From assembly GCF_025847275.1 (NCBI RefSeq), contig NZ_JAOZEV010000023.1, positions 1 to 36,260 of the forward strand: DNA of 36,260 nucleotides, given 5' to 3'. Position numbers and translations under genes: made by a program. The DNA comes from Flavobacterium frigoritolerans. GTDB taxonomy: Bacteria > Bacteroidota > Bacteroidia > Flavobacteriales > Flavobacteriaceae. The notes below the pieces were generated by a model that did no database searches, had not been told where the DNA came from, and saw nothing but the letters and a program-made list of their open reading frames with translations. Shown here in pieces: positions 1-8,980 of the stretch. How positions within the stretch are numbered: the first letter of the stretch is position 1; each line of letters opens with the position of its first letter.

Positions 1-13
1 TTATTTTGTCTAT

Positions 14-1414
14 CTATTTTCCGATGCAAAAATTAGCAAAAATGTTCCCAAGCAATTCGTCATTTGATACTTGACCAGTAATCAATCCAAATTGGTATAA
101 AGCTTCGCGAATATCAAGAGCCATAAGGTCGCTAGAAAGATTGGTTTCGAGACCGTATTTTACTTTTTGAATTTCATCTAGAGCTTTAAGTAAAGAATCA
201 TAATGCCTTGTGTTTGTTACGATTGTTTCATTATTTCGTAAAGCTCCGGTATTAACAAAAGAAAGTAGTTGATTTTTTAATTCATCAACGCCAATATTCT
301 CTTTAGCACTTAAAAATAACTGTTTAAGGTTTAAAGTTTCAAGTTGTTTGCGAATATTCTGAAGTTCTTCTTCAGTTAGTTGATCTATTTTATTGCAGAC
401 AATTAAAATTTGTTTTAAAGGATATTTATTTTTTATTTTCTCTATTTCAACTATAAACGAGTTACTTGAGGCTTTAAACTTTAAGCTATCCATTAAGTAA
501 ATAACGAGTTGCGCTTGTTCAATTTTTTCAAAAGTTTTCTTGATTCCAATGCTTTCTACATAATCAACAGTTTCGCGAATACCAGCAGTATCTATAAATC
601 TAAAACCGATTCCGCCAATAACCAATTCATCTTCGATAGTATCACGAGTTGTTCCAGCAATCTCAGAAACAATGGCGCGTTCTTCGTTTAATAAAGAGTT
701 TAATAAAGTCGATTTCCCAACATTAGGCTCACCAACAATAGCAACAGGAATTCCGTTCTTGATTACATTTCCAACAGCAAAAGAGTCAATTAAACGTTTC
801 AAGACAAATTCAATGCGATTCAGTAATTCATGAAATTGACTTCTGTCAGCAAATTCAACATCCTCTTCGGCAAAGTCCAATTCGAGTTCGATAAGCGAAG
901 CAAAATTTAATAATTCCTCACGAAGTTTAGCTATTTCATTACTAAAACCACCACGCATTTGCTGCATGGCAATTTGATGAGAAGCTTCATTATCAGACGA
1001 AATTAAATCGGCTACTGCCTCGGCTTGAGATAAATCTAGTTTTCCGTTTAAGAAAGCACGAAGTGTAAATTCACCAGGATCAGCCATTCGACAGCCTTTT
1101 CGAAGCAATAATTGTATGATTTGTTGTTGGATATACGTAGAGCCGTGACAAGAAATTTCGATAGTATTTTCGCCAGTATAAGAGTTTGGACCTTTAAATA
1201 CCGAAACCAAAACTTCATCAAGGGTTTTCGAATCATCTACAATATGACCTAGATGCAAAGTATGAGTTTTCTGCTTAGTTAAATCCTTGTTTTTAATAGA
1301 TTGAAAAACACCGTTACCAATTGTAATGGCATCGCTACCCGAAATTCGGATTATGGCTATTGCTCCAGCTCCCGAAGGTGTTGCCAGTGCTACTATAGAA
1401 TCTTGATTTATCAT
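14..1414 (-). CDS. mnmE: tRNA uridine-5-carboxymethylaminomethyl(34) synthesis GTPase MnmE
   Basis: MnmE is a GTPase that works with MnmG to modify the wobble uridine (U34) of certain tRNAs in the cytosol. The 466-residue product has the family layout: an N-terminal folate-binding-like domain (about 1-120), a helical domain, and an inserted Ras-like G domain with P-loop GEPNVGKS at 228-235, DTAG near 275 and NKID further on. It ends in FCIGK, whose Cys463 matches the conserved C-terminal cysteine of the family. I chose the ATG at 1414 because the family-typical N-terminus (MINQDSIVALATP) starts there; an in-frame ATG at 1486 would add 24 residues with no family resemblance. A TACCTTTG promoter-like element lies only 4 bases upstream of this start, so the transcript may be almost leaderless. 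The identification is secure; the start is very likely. Confidence 0.97.
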   Translation of the reverse strand: MINQDSIVALATPSGAGAIAIIRISGSDAITIGNGVFQSIKNKDLTKQKTHTLHLGHIVDDSKTLDEVLVSVFKGPNSYTGENTIEISCHGSTYIQQQIIQLLLRKGCRMADPGEFTLRAFLNGKLDLSQAEAVADLISSDNEASHQIAMQQMRGGFSNEIAKLREELLNFASLIELELDFAEEDVEFADRSQFHELLNRIEFVLKRLIDSFAVGNVIKNGIPVAIVGEPNVGKSTLLNSLLNEERAIVSEIAGTTRDTIEDELVIGGIGFRFIDTAGIRETVDYVESIGIKKTFEKIEQAQLVIYLMDSLKFKASSNSFIVEIEKIKNKYPLKQILIVCNKIDQLTEEELQNIRKQLETLNLKQLFLSAKENIGVDELKNQLLSFVNTGALRNNETIVTNTRHYDSLLKALDEIQKVKYGLETNLSSDLMALDIREALYQFGLITGQVSNDELLGNIFANFCIGK

Positions 1415-1418
1415 GGTG

Positions 1419-1426
1419 CAAAGGTA
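1419..1426 (-). promoter_or_regulatory. Candidate -7 element just before the mnmE start
   Basis: On the minus strand the sequence reads TACCTTTG, an exact match to the Bacteroidetes -7 consensus TAnnTTTG. It ends four bases before the mnmE ATG. I see no TTG at the usual 17-23 base spacing, so the -33 part is missing or diverged. Confidence 0.4.
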
Positions 1427-1511
1427 TAAAAAAAGGCTAGAAGTTCCGAAAGGGGTATTTGTATAAAAAGTATGTTTATTATGCATGTTTGTAATAGCAC
1501 TTATTAAAAAT

Positions 1512-1700
1512 ATAAAGCATGCAGATTAAGCAGATTTGTGCAGAACTTTTAGGAGATAATTAACCGCAAAGAACACAGTCCTGATTGCTATCGGAATACA
1601 CAAGTTTCGCAAAGCTATAAAATATGAATTGTGAGAACTGAGGTAACTGCACATTGCAACTAAAACCAAAGTGCTTACTTTAACAAATTGTAAAATGTTA
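1512..1700. repeat. Degenerate intergenic repeat region between mnmE and usp
   Basis: The 364-base gap between mnmE and the stress protein gene holds no gene. It contains phrases such as GATTAAGCAGATTTGTGCAG, CCGCAAAGAACACAG and TTTCGCAAAGC, followed by a decayed ACTG-rich stretch. In the middle, CCTGATTGCTATCGG resembles a worn palindrome. From memory, these phrases resemble dispersed repeats of Flavobacterium genomes; I could not check copy number. Confidence 0.45.
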
Positions 1701-1778
1701 AATAACTGATAATTGTCATGTCAAAAAGGTCGTTTTATGGCTAAATTTGAGAAACTAACATTTAATCTAAATAATGCG

Positions 1779-2612
1779 ATGAAAAGAATATTATTCCCCA
1801 CCGATTTCTCTGAAGTAGCTACAAATGCATTTGTACATGCTTTAGAATTTGCAAAACAGGTTAAAGGCGAGCTCATTTTACTACACACATTTGAGATTCC
1901 AGTTTATGATAGCCAATTTTTCCCAGAGAATTTTGCAATTATATATAATTCATTAGAGTTGGCTAAATTTGAAATGTTTAAAGATGAAATCCCAAAATTG
2001 CGACAAATTGCAGCAGAACGTAAGCTCGATGATATTGTGATGAACCATCGCTTGATGGATGGTGATTTAGTTTACAATATGAAAAAAGCCATTAAGGAAG
2101 ATAAAATAGACTTTGTAGTAATGGGAACTTCGGGCGTAGCAGGTTGGAATACTTTTTTCTTAGGAACAAATACTGATGCAGTGATATCAGGTGTTGAAGT
2201 ACCAATTTTATGTGTACCTGTAGAATCCAAATTTAATAAAGTAAAAACCATTGGATTCACAACGCGTTATCGCGAGAAAGACAAAAAAGAACTTCGTAAA
2301 GTTTTGACTATAGCCAAAAAAATGAATGCTAAAATTAAATGTCTCTATGTAAAAACGCAGAACTCAGATGTTACTGATGCAACAATTAAAGAATGGGAAA
2401 ATGACTTTAAAGAAGAACCAGTTCAGTTTTTGGTGCTTCCATGTGAAGAAGTTAAAGAAACAATTCTAGATTTTGTATTGTATAAAGACATTGATATATT
2501 AGCAATGATTGCTTATAAACGAAGCTTCTTCGAAAGTTTGTTTAGTCCTAGTTTTACTAAAAAACTAACAAAGGATATTGCAATTCCGGTTTTGATTATG
2601 CACGAACAATAG
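1779..2612 (+). CDS. Universal stress protein, tandem UspA domains
   Basis: This 277-residue cytosolic protein has two consecutive UspA-like domains. The first (about 1-145) opens with the typical MKRILFPTDFSE strand and Asp. It ends with a GxxG-(9 residues)-GT motif (GTSG...LGT), the ATP-binding signature of ATP-binding Usp proteins, followed by VPILCVP. The second domain (about 150-277) keeps the fold pattern and ends in IAIPVLIMHEQ, but has no glycine loop and probably does not bind nucleotide. I chose the ATG at 1779 because the Usp fold begins exactly there; an in-frame ATG at 1713 would add 22 unrelated residues. Such proteins are usually stress or growth-arrest factors; a specific role cannot be read from the sequence. 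It appears to be a single-gene unit. Confidence 0.9.
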   Translation: MKRILFPTDFSEVATNAFVHALEFAKQVKGELILLHTFEIPVYDSQFFPENFAIIYNSLELAKFEMFKDEIPKLRQIAAERKLDDIVMNHRLMDGDLVYNMKKAIKEDKIDFVVMGTSGVAGWNTFFLGTNTDAVISGVEVPILCVPVESKFNKVKTIGFTTRYREKDKKELRKVLTIAKKMNAKIKCLYVKTQNSDVTDATIKEWENDFKEEPVQFLVLPCEEVKETILDFVLYKDIDILAMIAYKRSFFESLFSPSFTKKLTKDIAIPVLIMHEQ

Positions 2613-2723
2613 TTTTGTATTGATTTGCGAATAAAGGAACGCGGATGAAACTGATTTGCAAAAGTAAAGGCACGGATTTTAAATGGTCAAAAGGTAATCC
2701 GTTTAATATGTAACTAAAAATGA

Positions 2724-2870
2724 TTTAACACATAGAGATATAGTTTTTGGATCTATAATAAAGTCGTTCTACTCTTAATTATTAAATCACAATAGAAGAC
2801 TATGAGAAAAAGCATTACTTTCTTAGATTACCTATTTTGTGAAATTTAATCTATGTTACTATGTGTTAAA
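2724..2870. repeat. 147-bp element bounded by perfect 12-bp inverted repeats
   Basis: TTTAACACATAG at 2724-2735 is repeated as its exact reverse complement CTATGTGTTAAA at 2859-2870. Just inside the ends, the related AGATATAG and CTATGTTA extend the symmetry imperfectly. The interior is AT-rich and non-coding. The element occupies much of the 381-base gap between the stress protein and the MutS-like gene. I recall similar CACATAG...CTATGTG elements as dispersed repeats in Flavobacterium genomes, which makes a small non-autonomous mobile or REP-like repeat the best guess. Confidence 0.6.
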
Positions 2871-2924
2871 ATTGTCGCAAAACCCGCTTTTAATTATAAG
2901 TAATATTCCTAGTATTTAAAGTAG

Positions 2925-2952
2925 TTATTTCGTTGCTGTAAACTTATATTTG
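2925..2952 (+). promoter_or_regulatory. Candidate promoter of the MutS-like gene
   Basis: TATATTTG at 2945-2952 matches the -7 consensus TAnnTTTG and lies 41 bases before the ATG. Seventeen bases upstream is TTA (2925-2927), one mismatch from the -33 TTG. Confidence 0.45.
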
Positions 2953-2993
2953 TATTTAATATAATTTCTAAAAGGAATAATTACTTTAAATCA

Positions 2994-4766
2994 ATGGAAC
3001 AGTATCAAAAAAATAGCAATAGTTATTCAAACGCTTTAAATACAATCAATAAAAAATACAATAGCATTAGTTTATTACGACTTTTAAGTATTGTTTTATG
3101 TTTTGTTTTAGGATATTATTATATCAAGACAGACGCTTCAGTATATCTTATTACTGCAGTTTTATCATTCTTAGGTTTTGTTGTTTTAATGCGTATTCAT
3201 TCAGCTTTATCTTTTCAAAAGAAACTTACCGAGGCGCTTTTAAAAATAAATAAAAACGAGATTACTTTTCTAAAAAGAGAAAAATTACCTTTCGAAAACG
3301 GGCAGGAGTTTATCGACTTTCAGCATCCTTATGCATACGATTTAGATATTTTTGGAGATCATTCTTTGTTTCAAAGTCTTAATAGAACAGGGACTTTTGT
3401 TGGAAAAAAGACATTGGCAAACCAGTTATTACATAATTTGCCTAATAACGAAATTGCTCAAAATCAAGAAGCAATACATGAACTGAAATCAAAGTTAGAT
3501 TGGCGTCAGGAATTTTTAGCACTGGCAATAATAGGACAAGATACTAAAGAAGCATATCAGGCATTATTAAAATGGAAGGATGGTCATAGTGCTCCATTTT
3601 CAAAAGTAATGTCAATATTGATGTATGCTTTGCCTGCTATTTTTGGCGCATTAGTAATTGCATATTTCGTAACATCTAATGTGGTGTTTATATCGTATCT
3701 GTCTTTTGCTTTTGTTTTAAATACAACAGTTTTTGGCATGTTTTTTAAAAGAATTCAAACAGAAATAGCCAAAGCAGAAAATATTGATAAAATTATTAAG
3801 CAGTATGGTTTATTGGTTAAGGAAATTGAAAACGAAACTTTTAAGTCAGATAAGTTAGTTGACCTGCAAAAAAAATTGGTTTATAAAAATGCGAAAGCCA
3901 GTGTTCATTTAAAACAATTATCGGAGTTGTTTTCAAACATGGATACAATCAATAATTTCGTAACCGCATTATTATTTAACGGAATCTTCTTATTCAATAT
4001 TCATGTTTTAAAAAATCTTTTAAATTGGAAAAAGAATCATGCTGCTGTTTTAGAAGAATGGTTGGATGTTATAGGTGAATTTGAAATGCTGAATAGCTTA
4101 GCTAACTTTTCATATAATAATGAAGATTTTGTATTTCCAGAGCTAAACACTGATTTTAAAATTGGTTTCTCTAATCTGAGTCATCCATTACTAAATCCTG
4201 AAACTAGAGTAGGGAATGAGGTGAAATTTTTCCCTGAATCGTTTATGATATTAACGGGATCAAATATGTCTGGGAAAAGCACTTTTTTACGCAGCTTAGG
4301 GATCAATATGGTTTTAGGAGGAATAGGCTCTGTAGTGTGCGCTAATAAGGCTACAATGCATCCGTTACCAGTTTTGGTTTCTATGAGACTATCAGATTCT
4401 TTGTCAGATAGTGAATCCTACTTTTTTGCCGAAATAAAACGTTTAAAGCAAATCATGGATGCATTAGAGGATAAACCTGCTTTTGTGCTCTTAGATGAGA
4501 TTTTAAGAGGTACTAACTCTGATGATAAACGTAACGGAACTATCGAAGTGGTAAAAAAGATCATTGCAAAAAAAGCAATCGGTGCTATTGCAACACACGA
4601 TATCGAAGTATGTTTAACAACTAATGATTATCCTGATGTTTTAACAAACCAATGCTTTGAGGTTGAAATTAAGAATAACGAATTGCATTTTGACTTTATA
4701 CTTCGTGAAGGAATTTGTAAAAATAAAAGCGCTACTTTCTTAATGCAAAAAATGGGAGTGATATAG
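2994..4766 (+). CDS. Membrane-anchored MutS-family ATPase
   Basis: The C-terminal third is a MutS ATPase domain: Walker A GSNMSGKST at 422-430, an SDSLSDSESYFFAEI segment typical of the MutS signature region, and Walker B LLDEILRGTNS near residue 500, followed by ATHD. Unlike MutS1, this 590-residue protein lacks the mismatch-recognition and connector domains. It instead has hydrophobic segments at about 27-65 (a likely hairpin), another pair around 205-250, and one near 325-345. It is therefore probably an inner-membrane protein with its ATPase in the cytosol. Short membrane-bound MutS homologues occur widely in Bacteroidetes and their function is, to my knowledge, unknown; a role in classical mismatch repair is unlikely. 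It has its own candidate promoter and a terminator downstream. Confidence 0.88.
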   Translation: MEQYQKNSNSYSNALNTINKKYNSISLLRLLSIVLCFVLGYYYIKTDASVYLITAVLSFLGFVVLMRIHSALSFQKKLTEALLKINKNEITFLKREKLPFENGQEFIDFQHPYAYDLDIFGDHSLFQSLNRTGTFVGKKTLANQLLHNLPNNEIAQNQEAIHELKSKLDWRQEFLALAIIGQDTKEAYQALLKWKDGHSAPFSKVMSILMYALPAIFGALVIAYFVTSNVVFISYLSFAFVLNTTVFGMFFKRIQTEIAKAENIDKIIKQYGLLVKEIENETFKSDKLVDLQKKLVYKNAKASVHLKQLSELFSNMDTINNFVTALLFNGIFLFNIHVLKNLLNWKKNHAAVLEEWLDVIGEFEMLNSLANFSYNNEDFVFPELNTDFKIGFSNLSHPLLNPETRVGNEVKFFPESFMILTGSNMSGKSTFLRSLGINMVLGGIGSVVCANKATMHPLPVLVSMRLSDSLSDSESYFFAEIKRLKQIMDALEDKPAFVLLDEILRGTNSDDKRNGTIEVVKKIIAKKAIGAIATHDIEVCLTTNDYPDVLTNQCFEVEIKNNELHFDFILREGICKNKSATFLMQKMGVI

Positions 4767-5148
4767 GGAGATAATAGAGGCTAGATTTACAGATGCAAGA
4801 CTGACAGAATTTAGACTTAGATGCAAGACAAATAGATTAAAATTATAAATTTAGAGTAAACACTATATATAGAGTAAAAGCTAAATATTTTTATGAGTGT
4901 GTAGTTTAGTGGTGACATCTTAGTTGAAGTTGTAGGCCACTAAACTTAGTCTTAATTTACTCTTGTTATTCTTTGTACAATCTTTTCTCAAACTTGTCAT
5001 CCCGAGGCAACGAGGGAACTTCACGAGGAACTCCATCATCTTTGTCTAGCCGCCTCATGAAGATTCTTCGACTCCGCTCAGAAAGACAATATTGGGAAAC
5101 TTAGTACCTCCTTGTGAGCCTTTGCGAAAGAGCTCTCTAAACAACATA
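4767..5148. repeat. Non-coding gap with repeat debris and a hairpin
   Basis: The 516-base gap before dnaN contains no gene. It starts with a direct repeat (AGATGCAAGAC twice, near 4793 and 4830). A hairpin with perfect 9-bp arms follows (GTTTAGTGG 4904-4912, CCACTAAAC 4937-4945). From about 4996 to 5090 lies an element running from GTCATCCCGAGG through TTCGACTCCGCTCAG to AAGACAA. The phrase TTCGACTCCGCTCAG recurs at about 9053 in this window, so this is a dispersed repeat. Confidence 0.5.
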
Positions 5149-5184
5149 AAAAAACCGCAGTTTCAAAAGAAGCAGCGGTTTTTT
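5149..5184. terminator. Bidirectional intrinsic terminator
   Basis: AAAAAACCGC (5149-5158) pairs perfectly with GCGGTTTTTT (5175-5184) around a 16-base loop. A T run follows the stem on either strand. It sits between the converging MutS-like gene and dnaN and could serve both. Confidence 0.8.
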
Positions 5185-5282
5185 AAGTATAAAAATGGTT
5201 GGTTAATAGCGTAATTGTTATGCAATAATAAGTATTATATTTGAATATCAAAAATCTAATATAACAAAAACATAATTAAATG

Positions 5283-6401
5283 TTAACTATTTAGCATGAC
5301 CGGCATAACCAACATGGTTACAGTTTCTCCATCTTCTAAACCATCTACAGGAGTCAGGATTCCCGCTCTGTTTGGTAAAGACATTTCAAGCATTATCATA
5401 TCCGACTGTAAGTTGGTCAACATTTCGGTAAGGAAACGGGAGTTAAATCCAATTTGCAAGTCATCACCTTGGTAATCACAAGTCAATCTTTCTTCGGCTT
5501 TGTTTGAGTAATCAATATCTTCGGCAGAAACATTTAATTCTGCTCCAGCAATTTTTAAACGAATTTGGTGTGTAGTTTTATTAGAGAAAATCGCCACACG
5601 ACGTACTGAACTTAAAAATAAAGAACGGTCAATCATTAATTTGTTTGGGTTCTCTTTTGGAATTACAGCTTCGTAATTTGGATATTTCCCATCAATTAAA
5701 CGACACATTAAAATGTAGTTGTCAAACGAGAAAGTAGCATTAGAATCGTTGTATTCAATTTTTACTTCAGCATCAGAAGTTCCTAGAATACTTTTTAAGA
5801 TATTCAAAGGTTTCTTTGGCATAATAAAATCAGCAACTTGAGATGCTTTTACATCTGTACGAGCATATTTTACTAATTTATGAGCATCTGTAGCAACGAA
5901 TATTAATCCTTCTGGTGAAAACTGGAAGAATACTCCTGACATAACAGGACGTAAATCGTCGTTACCAGCAGCAAATATCGTTTTACTAATAGCTGTTGCT
6001 AAAACATCCGAAGGAACAAGAGTTACTGAAGGATCTTCTAGGTTTACAGATTTTGGAAATTCTTCTCCAGCTGCATACGCCAAAGCATATTTTCCAGAGT
6101 TAGAACTAATTTCTACAGTATTATTGTCTTCAACAGTAAAAGTTAAAGGTTGTTCTGGAAATGTTTTAAGGATTTCAAGTAATAATTTTGCAGGTATTGC
6201 AACACTTCCTTTGCTTGTAGAATCAATCGCTAAAGTTGCAGACATCGTCGTTTCAAGATCCGATGAAGAAACTGTTAATTCATTATTGTCTAATTCAAAT
6301 AGAAAGTTGTCTAAAATAGGTAACGTATTGTTACTATTGATTACACTACCTAAAACTTGTAATTGCTTTAATAAGTACGAACTCGATACTATAAATTTCA
6401 T
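5283..6401 (-). CDS. dnaN: DNA polymerase III subunit beta (sliding clamp)
   Basis: DnaN forms the ring-shaped homodimeric clamp that tethers the replicative polymerase and other repair factors to DNA. The 372-residue length and the three-domain pattern fit the family. The N-terminus has MKFIVSSSYLLKQLQVL and TLPILDNFLFEL; central motifs include DLRPVMSGVFFQ and ATDAHKL; the C-terminus has a MPVML segment like the conserved MPMR-type end. There is no dnaA beside it; its neighbours here are gldG (upstream, same strand) and the MutS-like gene (convergent). A promoter-like element lies at 6463-6494, so it can be transcribed independently of gldFG. No abnormal residues were seen. Confidence 0.97.
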   Translation of the reverse strand: MKFIVSSSYLLKQLQVLGSVINSNNTLPILDNFLFELDNNELTVSSSDLETTMSATLAIDSTSKGSVAIPAKLLLEILKTFPEQPLTFTVEDNNTVEISSNSGKYALAYAAGEEFPKSVNLEDPSVTLVPSDVLATAISKTIFAAGNDDLRPVMSGVFFQFSPEGLIFVATDAHKLVKYARTDVKASQVADFIMPKKPLNILKSILGTSDAEVKIEYNDSNATFSFDNYILMCRLIDGKYPNYEAVIPKENPNKLMIDRSLFLSSVRRVAIFSNKTTHQIRLKIAGAELNVSAEDIDYSNKAEERLTCDYQGDDLQIGFNSRFLTEMLTNLQSDMIMLEMSLPNRAGILTPVDGLEDGETVTMLVMPVMLNS

Positions 6402-6462
6402 CTCTTTTGTTTTATTTTTTGGTATATATTTTAGCTTGATTAATGACTAGAATACATTTTTA

Positions 6463-6494
6463 CAAATATATCGTAAACAATCCTAGTATCCCAA
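6463..6494 (-). promoter_or_regulatory. Promoter of dnaN
   Basis: Read on the minus strand, TTG (6494-6492) is followed after 21 bases by TATATTTG (6470-6463), an exact TAnnTTTG match. The -7 element lies about 60 bases before the dnaN ATG and just downstream of the gldG stop codon. Confidence 0.65.
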
Positions 6495-6509
6495 ATTTTT
6501 TATTAACAT

Positions 6510-8195
6510 CTATTTGCTGTATTTTCTTTTGCGAAGGAAAGTAAATGCAAGCCCAAAGACTAATAAAATTAGAATTGGTAGTCCGATAGTTATGAATTGC
6601 GTAATGCTATACTCTTGATAAACTTTTTCCTTATCCAATAAAGGTAAGTTCAGATCCTTACTTCTAATGTTAATAAGTCCTGTGTCATCCAGCAAATAAT
6701 TAACGCAATTCATCAGAAAATCTTTGTTGTCATATAAATTTCCAGAACGCTGATCGTAACCTAATTCTACAGGAGTTAAGTTTTTGTCTAATTGATTGCG
6801 GACTAAATCACCATCAGAAATTACAATCATTTTGGTTGCTTTGCCTTTAGTCAGAAAAGTTTTTTGTTCAAAAGGCAAAACACGATTTTCATACATCGAA
6901 TGGAAATCTCCTTCTAGTAAAACAGATAAAGGAATATTTCCTTTGTTTATGTAATCATTTGGCGAAGTTTCTTCGGTAACAATATTCAGGTTGATTTCGG
7001 CAGGAGTACCAATTTTTTTAGAATAAGGTGATGATTGCAAAAGCACTGTTTTTTTAATACCATTTTTTAAGGTATCGATTGGGTTTGCAAAGTCAAATTT
7101 AATTCCACCTAAATTTTTCACAATTGGATGTTTGCTTTCAGGATAAACCTGAGGAGCATATTTCCAGTTAAATTGTTGGTATTGAGTAGCACTTCCTTGT
7201 TCTCCCGAAGCCAGTTTAATAGGGCTTCCACGTTCGTCTTTAACCAAATCAGGGGTAATTCTGAAACCGTATTTAAAGAACATATCATTAAGATTCAAAT
7301 CTCTTGGAAAAGCCAGCGTTGCACCAGATTGGTTGTATAAACTGTCCATTTCGGCATTTACCTGATCAACAAGCCACAATGTTTTTCCACCATTAATGAT
7401 AAACTGATCCAGCACTTGTTTCTCGCTATCAGTAAAAGCTTCGGTAGGTTTAGCGATAATAGCTAAATCATATTTTTTTAAAGCATCTAAAGTACCAATA
7501 GGGTTTTTGGCAACAGAATCTAGGGTAAACGGACCAATGTGGTAGCTTTCGCGAATTTGCATCAGGAATTTCGCCATGAAAATCTCTTTCATTTCGCCAT
7601 TTCCTTTTATGATAGCTACCTTTTTTTGTTTCTCTTTTGTTATTTTATTAAAAGCATCGGCAATCGAATATTCTAAATGCTGCACTGAGCCAATTACTTT
7701 TTGAGTAGTCGAAGCGCCCATTTGGTTTTTTAATAAAGGAATATTAACCTCTTTATTATTGTATGTTGCAATTGCCCAAGGGAAAACCATAGCTTGGGAT
7801 TGTTTTCCTTTGTCATCAACAGTTATGTTTATAGGAGTAAGCCCTTTTCGATACAATTCTTTAATTATATCCATACTTTCGTCTTCGTTTTCCATAGGAT
7901 TAACAAATTCAAAATATATGTTTTTGTTATACACTTGAAACTCTTCTAATAATTGTTGTGTTTCTAGTTGTAGACGTTTAAACTCAGGAGGTAAATCGCC
8001 TTGCATATAAATTTTTATAGACAGCGGATTGTGAACCTGCTTGATAATATTTAATGAAGTTGGCGATAAAGTATATCGTTTGTCGTTGGTTAAATCAAAA
8101 CGATGAAAGATAAAAGTACCAGCAATATTCAACGCAATTAAAATCGCAATTGTAATCAGTAACGTTTTTATGTTTTTTTGAGAAGAGATTTTCAT
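6510..8195 (-). CDS. gldG: Gliding-motility ABC transporter substrate-binding-like protein GldG
   Basis: GldG is the auxiliary membrane component of the GldA-GldF-GldG ABC transporter linked to gliding motility in Flavobacterium. The 561-residue product has an N-terminal membrane anchor (about 12-32, LLITIAILIALNIAGTFIF). A large extracytoplasmic ABC-transport-auxiliary domain follows, starting with NDKRYTLSPTS and LSIKIYMQGDLPPEF, with DGDLVRNQ near the end. It closes with a C-terminal transmembrane segment (about 533-555) before a basic tail. The ATG overlaps the gldF stop codon (TAATG), so the two genes are translationally coupled. The ATPase gene gldA is not in this window. Related proteins occur in non-gliding bacteria, but the pairing with gldF in this genus makes the name firm. 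Confidence 0.92.
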   Translation of the reverse strand: MKISSQKNIKTLLITIAILIALNIAGTFIFHRFDLTNDKRYTLSPTSLNIIKQVHNPLSIKIYMQGDLPPEFKRLQLETQQLLEEFQVYNKNIYFEFVNPMENEDESMDIIKELYRKGLTPINITVDDKGKQSQAMVFPWAIATYNNKEVNIPLLKNQMGASTTQKVIGSVQHLEYSIADAFNKITKEKQKKVAIIKGNGEMKEIFMAKFLMQIRESYHIGPFTLDSVAKNPIGTLDALKKYDLAIIAKPTEAFTDSEKQVLDQFIINGGKTLWLVDQVNAEMDSLYNQSGATLAFPRDLNLNDMFFKYGFRITPDLVKDERGSPIKLASGEQGSATQYQQFNWKYAPQVYPESKHPIVKNLGGIKFDFANPIDTLKNGIKKTVLLQSSPYSKKIGTPAEINLNIVTEETSPNDYINKGNIPLSVLLEGDFHSMYENRVLPFEQKTFLTKGKATKMIVISDGDLVRNQLDKNLTPVELGYDQRSGNLYDNKDFLMNCVNYLLDDTGLINIRSKDLNLPLLDKEKVYQEYSITQFITIGLPILILLVFGLAFTFLRKRKYSK

Positions 8196-8920
8196 TACGA
8201 TTTAAAAGATTTTAGTTGATATACAGTAAACGAAAGAAAAAGTATCGTTATACTTAAAAAATAAATTACATCGCGTGTATCAATTACACCTCGACTCATA
8301 CTTTTAAAATGATTTTGCATTCCCAATGATGAAATAAAACTCATAGTACTAGGAACAATTGAGGATAAACCTTCAAAACCAAAATAGAAAAGGAAACATA
8401 AAAATACTGCTATAATAAAAGCTACGATTTGATTCTCGGATAATGTAGAAGTAAAAACTCCGATGGCAGTATAAGCCGCAATCAGAAATAATAATCCAAA
8501 ATAAGAACCAATTGTACTTCCCATATCGATATTACCTTCTGGTAATCCTAAACTTGAAATTACTTTTATATATATGAATGTTGGAATAATTGACATTATG
8601 ATTAAAAGCAACGAACCAATAAATTTTCCGTTTACAATTTGCCAAATGCTTAAAGGTTTTGTAAGTAACAACTCGATTGTACCTTGTTTCTTTTCATCTG
8701 AAAAACTACGCATAGTAACAGCAGGAATTAAGAAAGTTAAAATCCATGGTGCCAAAGTGAAAAATGGAGTAAGATCGGCAAAACCAGTATTCAGGATATT
8801 ATATTCTCCTTGAAAAACCCATAAGAATAGGCCATTACTAATCAGGAAAATAGCAATGACAAGATAGCCAATGGGAGATCCGAAAAAGGATTTTATTTCT
8901 CGTAAAACAATTGATTTCAT
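8195..8920 (-). CDS. gldF: Gliding-motility ABC transporter permease GldF
   Basis: GldF is the ABC-2-type permease of the Gld ABC transporter in the inner membrane. The 241-residue protein starts with MKSIVLREIKSFFGSPIGY, typical of the family. It contains about six hydrophobic segments and the cytoplasmic motif MRSFSDEKKQGTIELLLTKP, which is highly characteristic of ABC-2 permeases of this group. The gene is the first of a two-gene unit with gldG, sharing one base. Upstream lies an ACTG-rich repeat region; no convincing TTG/TAnnTTTG promoter was found, the closest being a TAGAATTTG with an extra base. Genetics in F. johnsoniae ties these genes to gliding, though some gliding Bacteroidetes lack them. 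Confidence 0.93.
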   Translation of the reverse strand: MKSIVLREIKSFFGSPIGYLVIAIFLISNGLFLWVFQGEYNILNTGFADLTPFFTLAPWILTFLIPAVTMRSFSDEKKQGTIELLLTKPLSIWQIVNGKFIGSLLLIIMSIIPTFIYIKVISSLGLPEGNIDMGSTIGSYFGLLFLIAAYTAIGVFTSTLSENQIVAFIIAVFLCFLFYFGFEGLSSIVPSTMSFISSLGMQNHFKSMSRGVIDTRDVIYFLSITILFLSFTVYQLKSFKS

Positions 8921-8980
8921 TTATTTTTTTTGTTTAATCGTTGATTTTGTTAATTGTTAGATTTTGTTTCAAATTCTATT

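Noticed and set aside
1415..1486. Longer mnmE product starting at 1486
   Set aside because: The extra 24 residues do not resemble MnmE, and the promoter-like element lies inside this stretch.
4904..4945. Hairpin as the terminator of the MutS-like gene
   Set aside because: It has a 24-base loop and no T run; the hairpin at 5149-5184 is a far better candidate.
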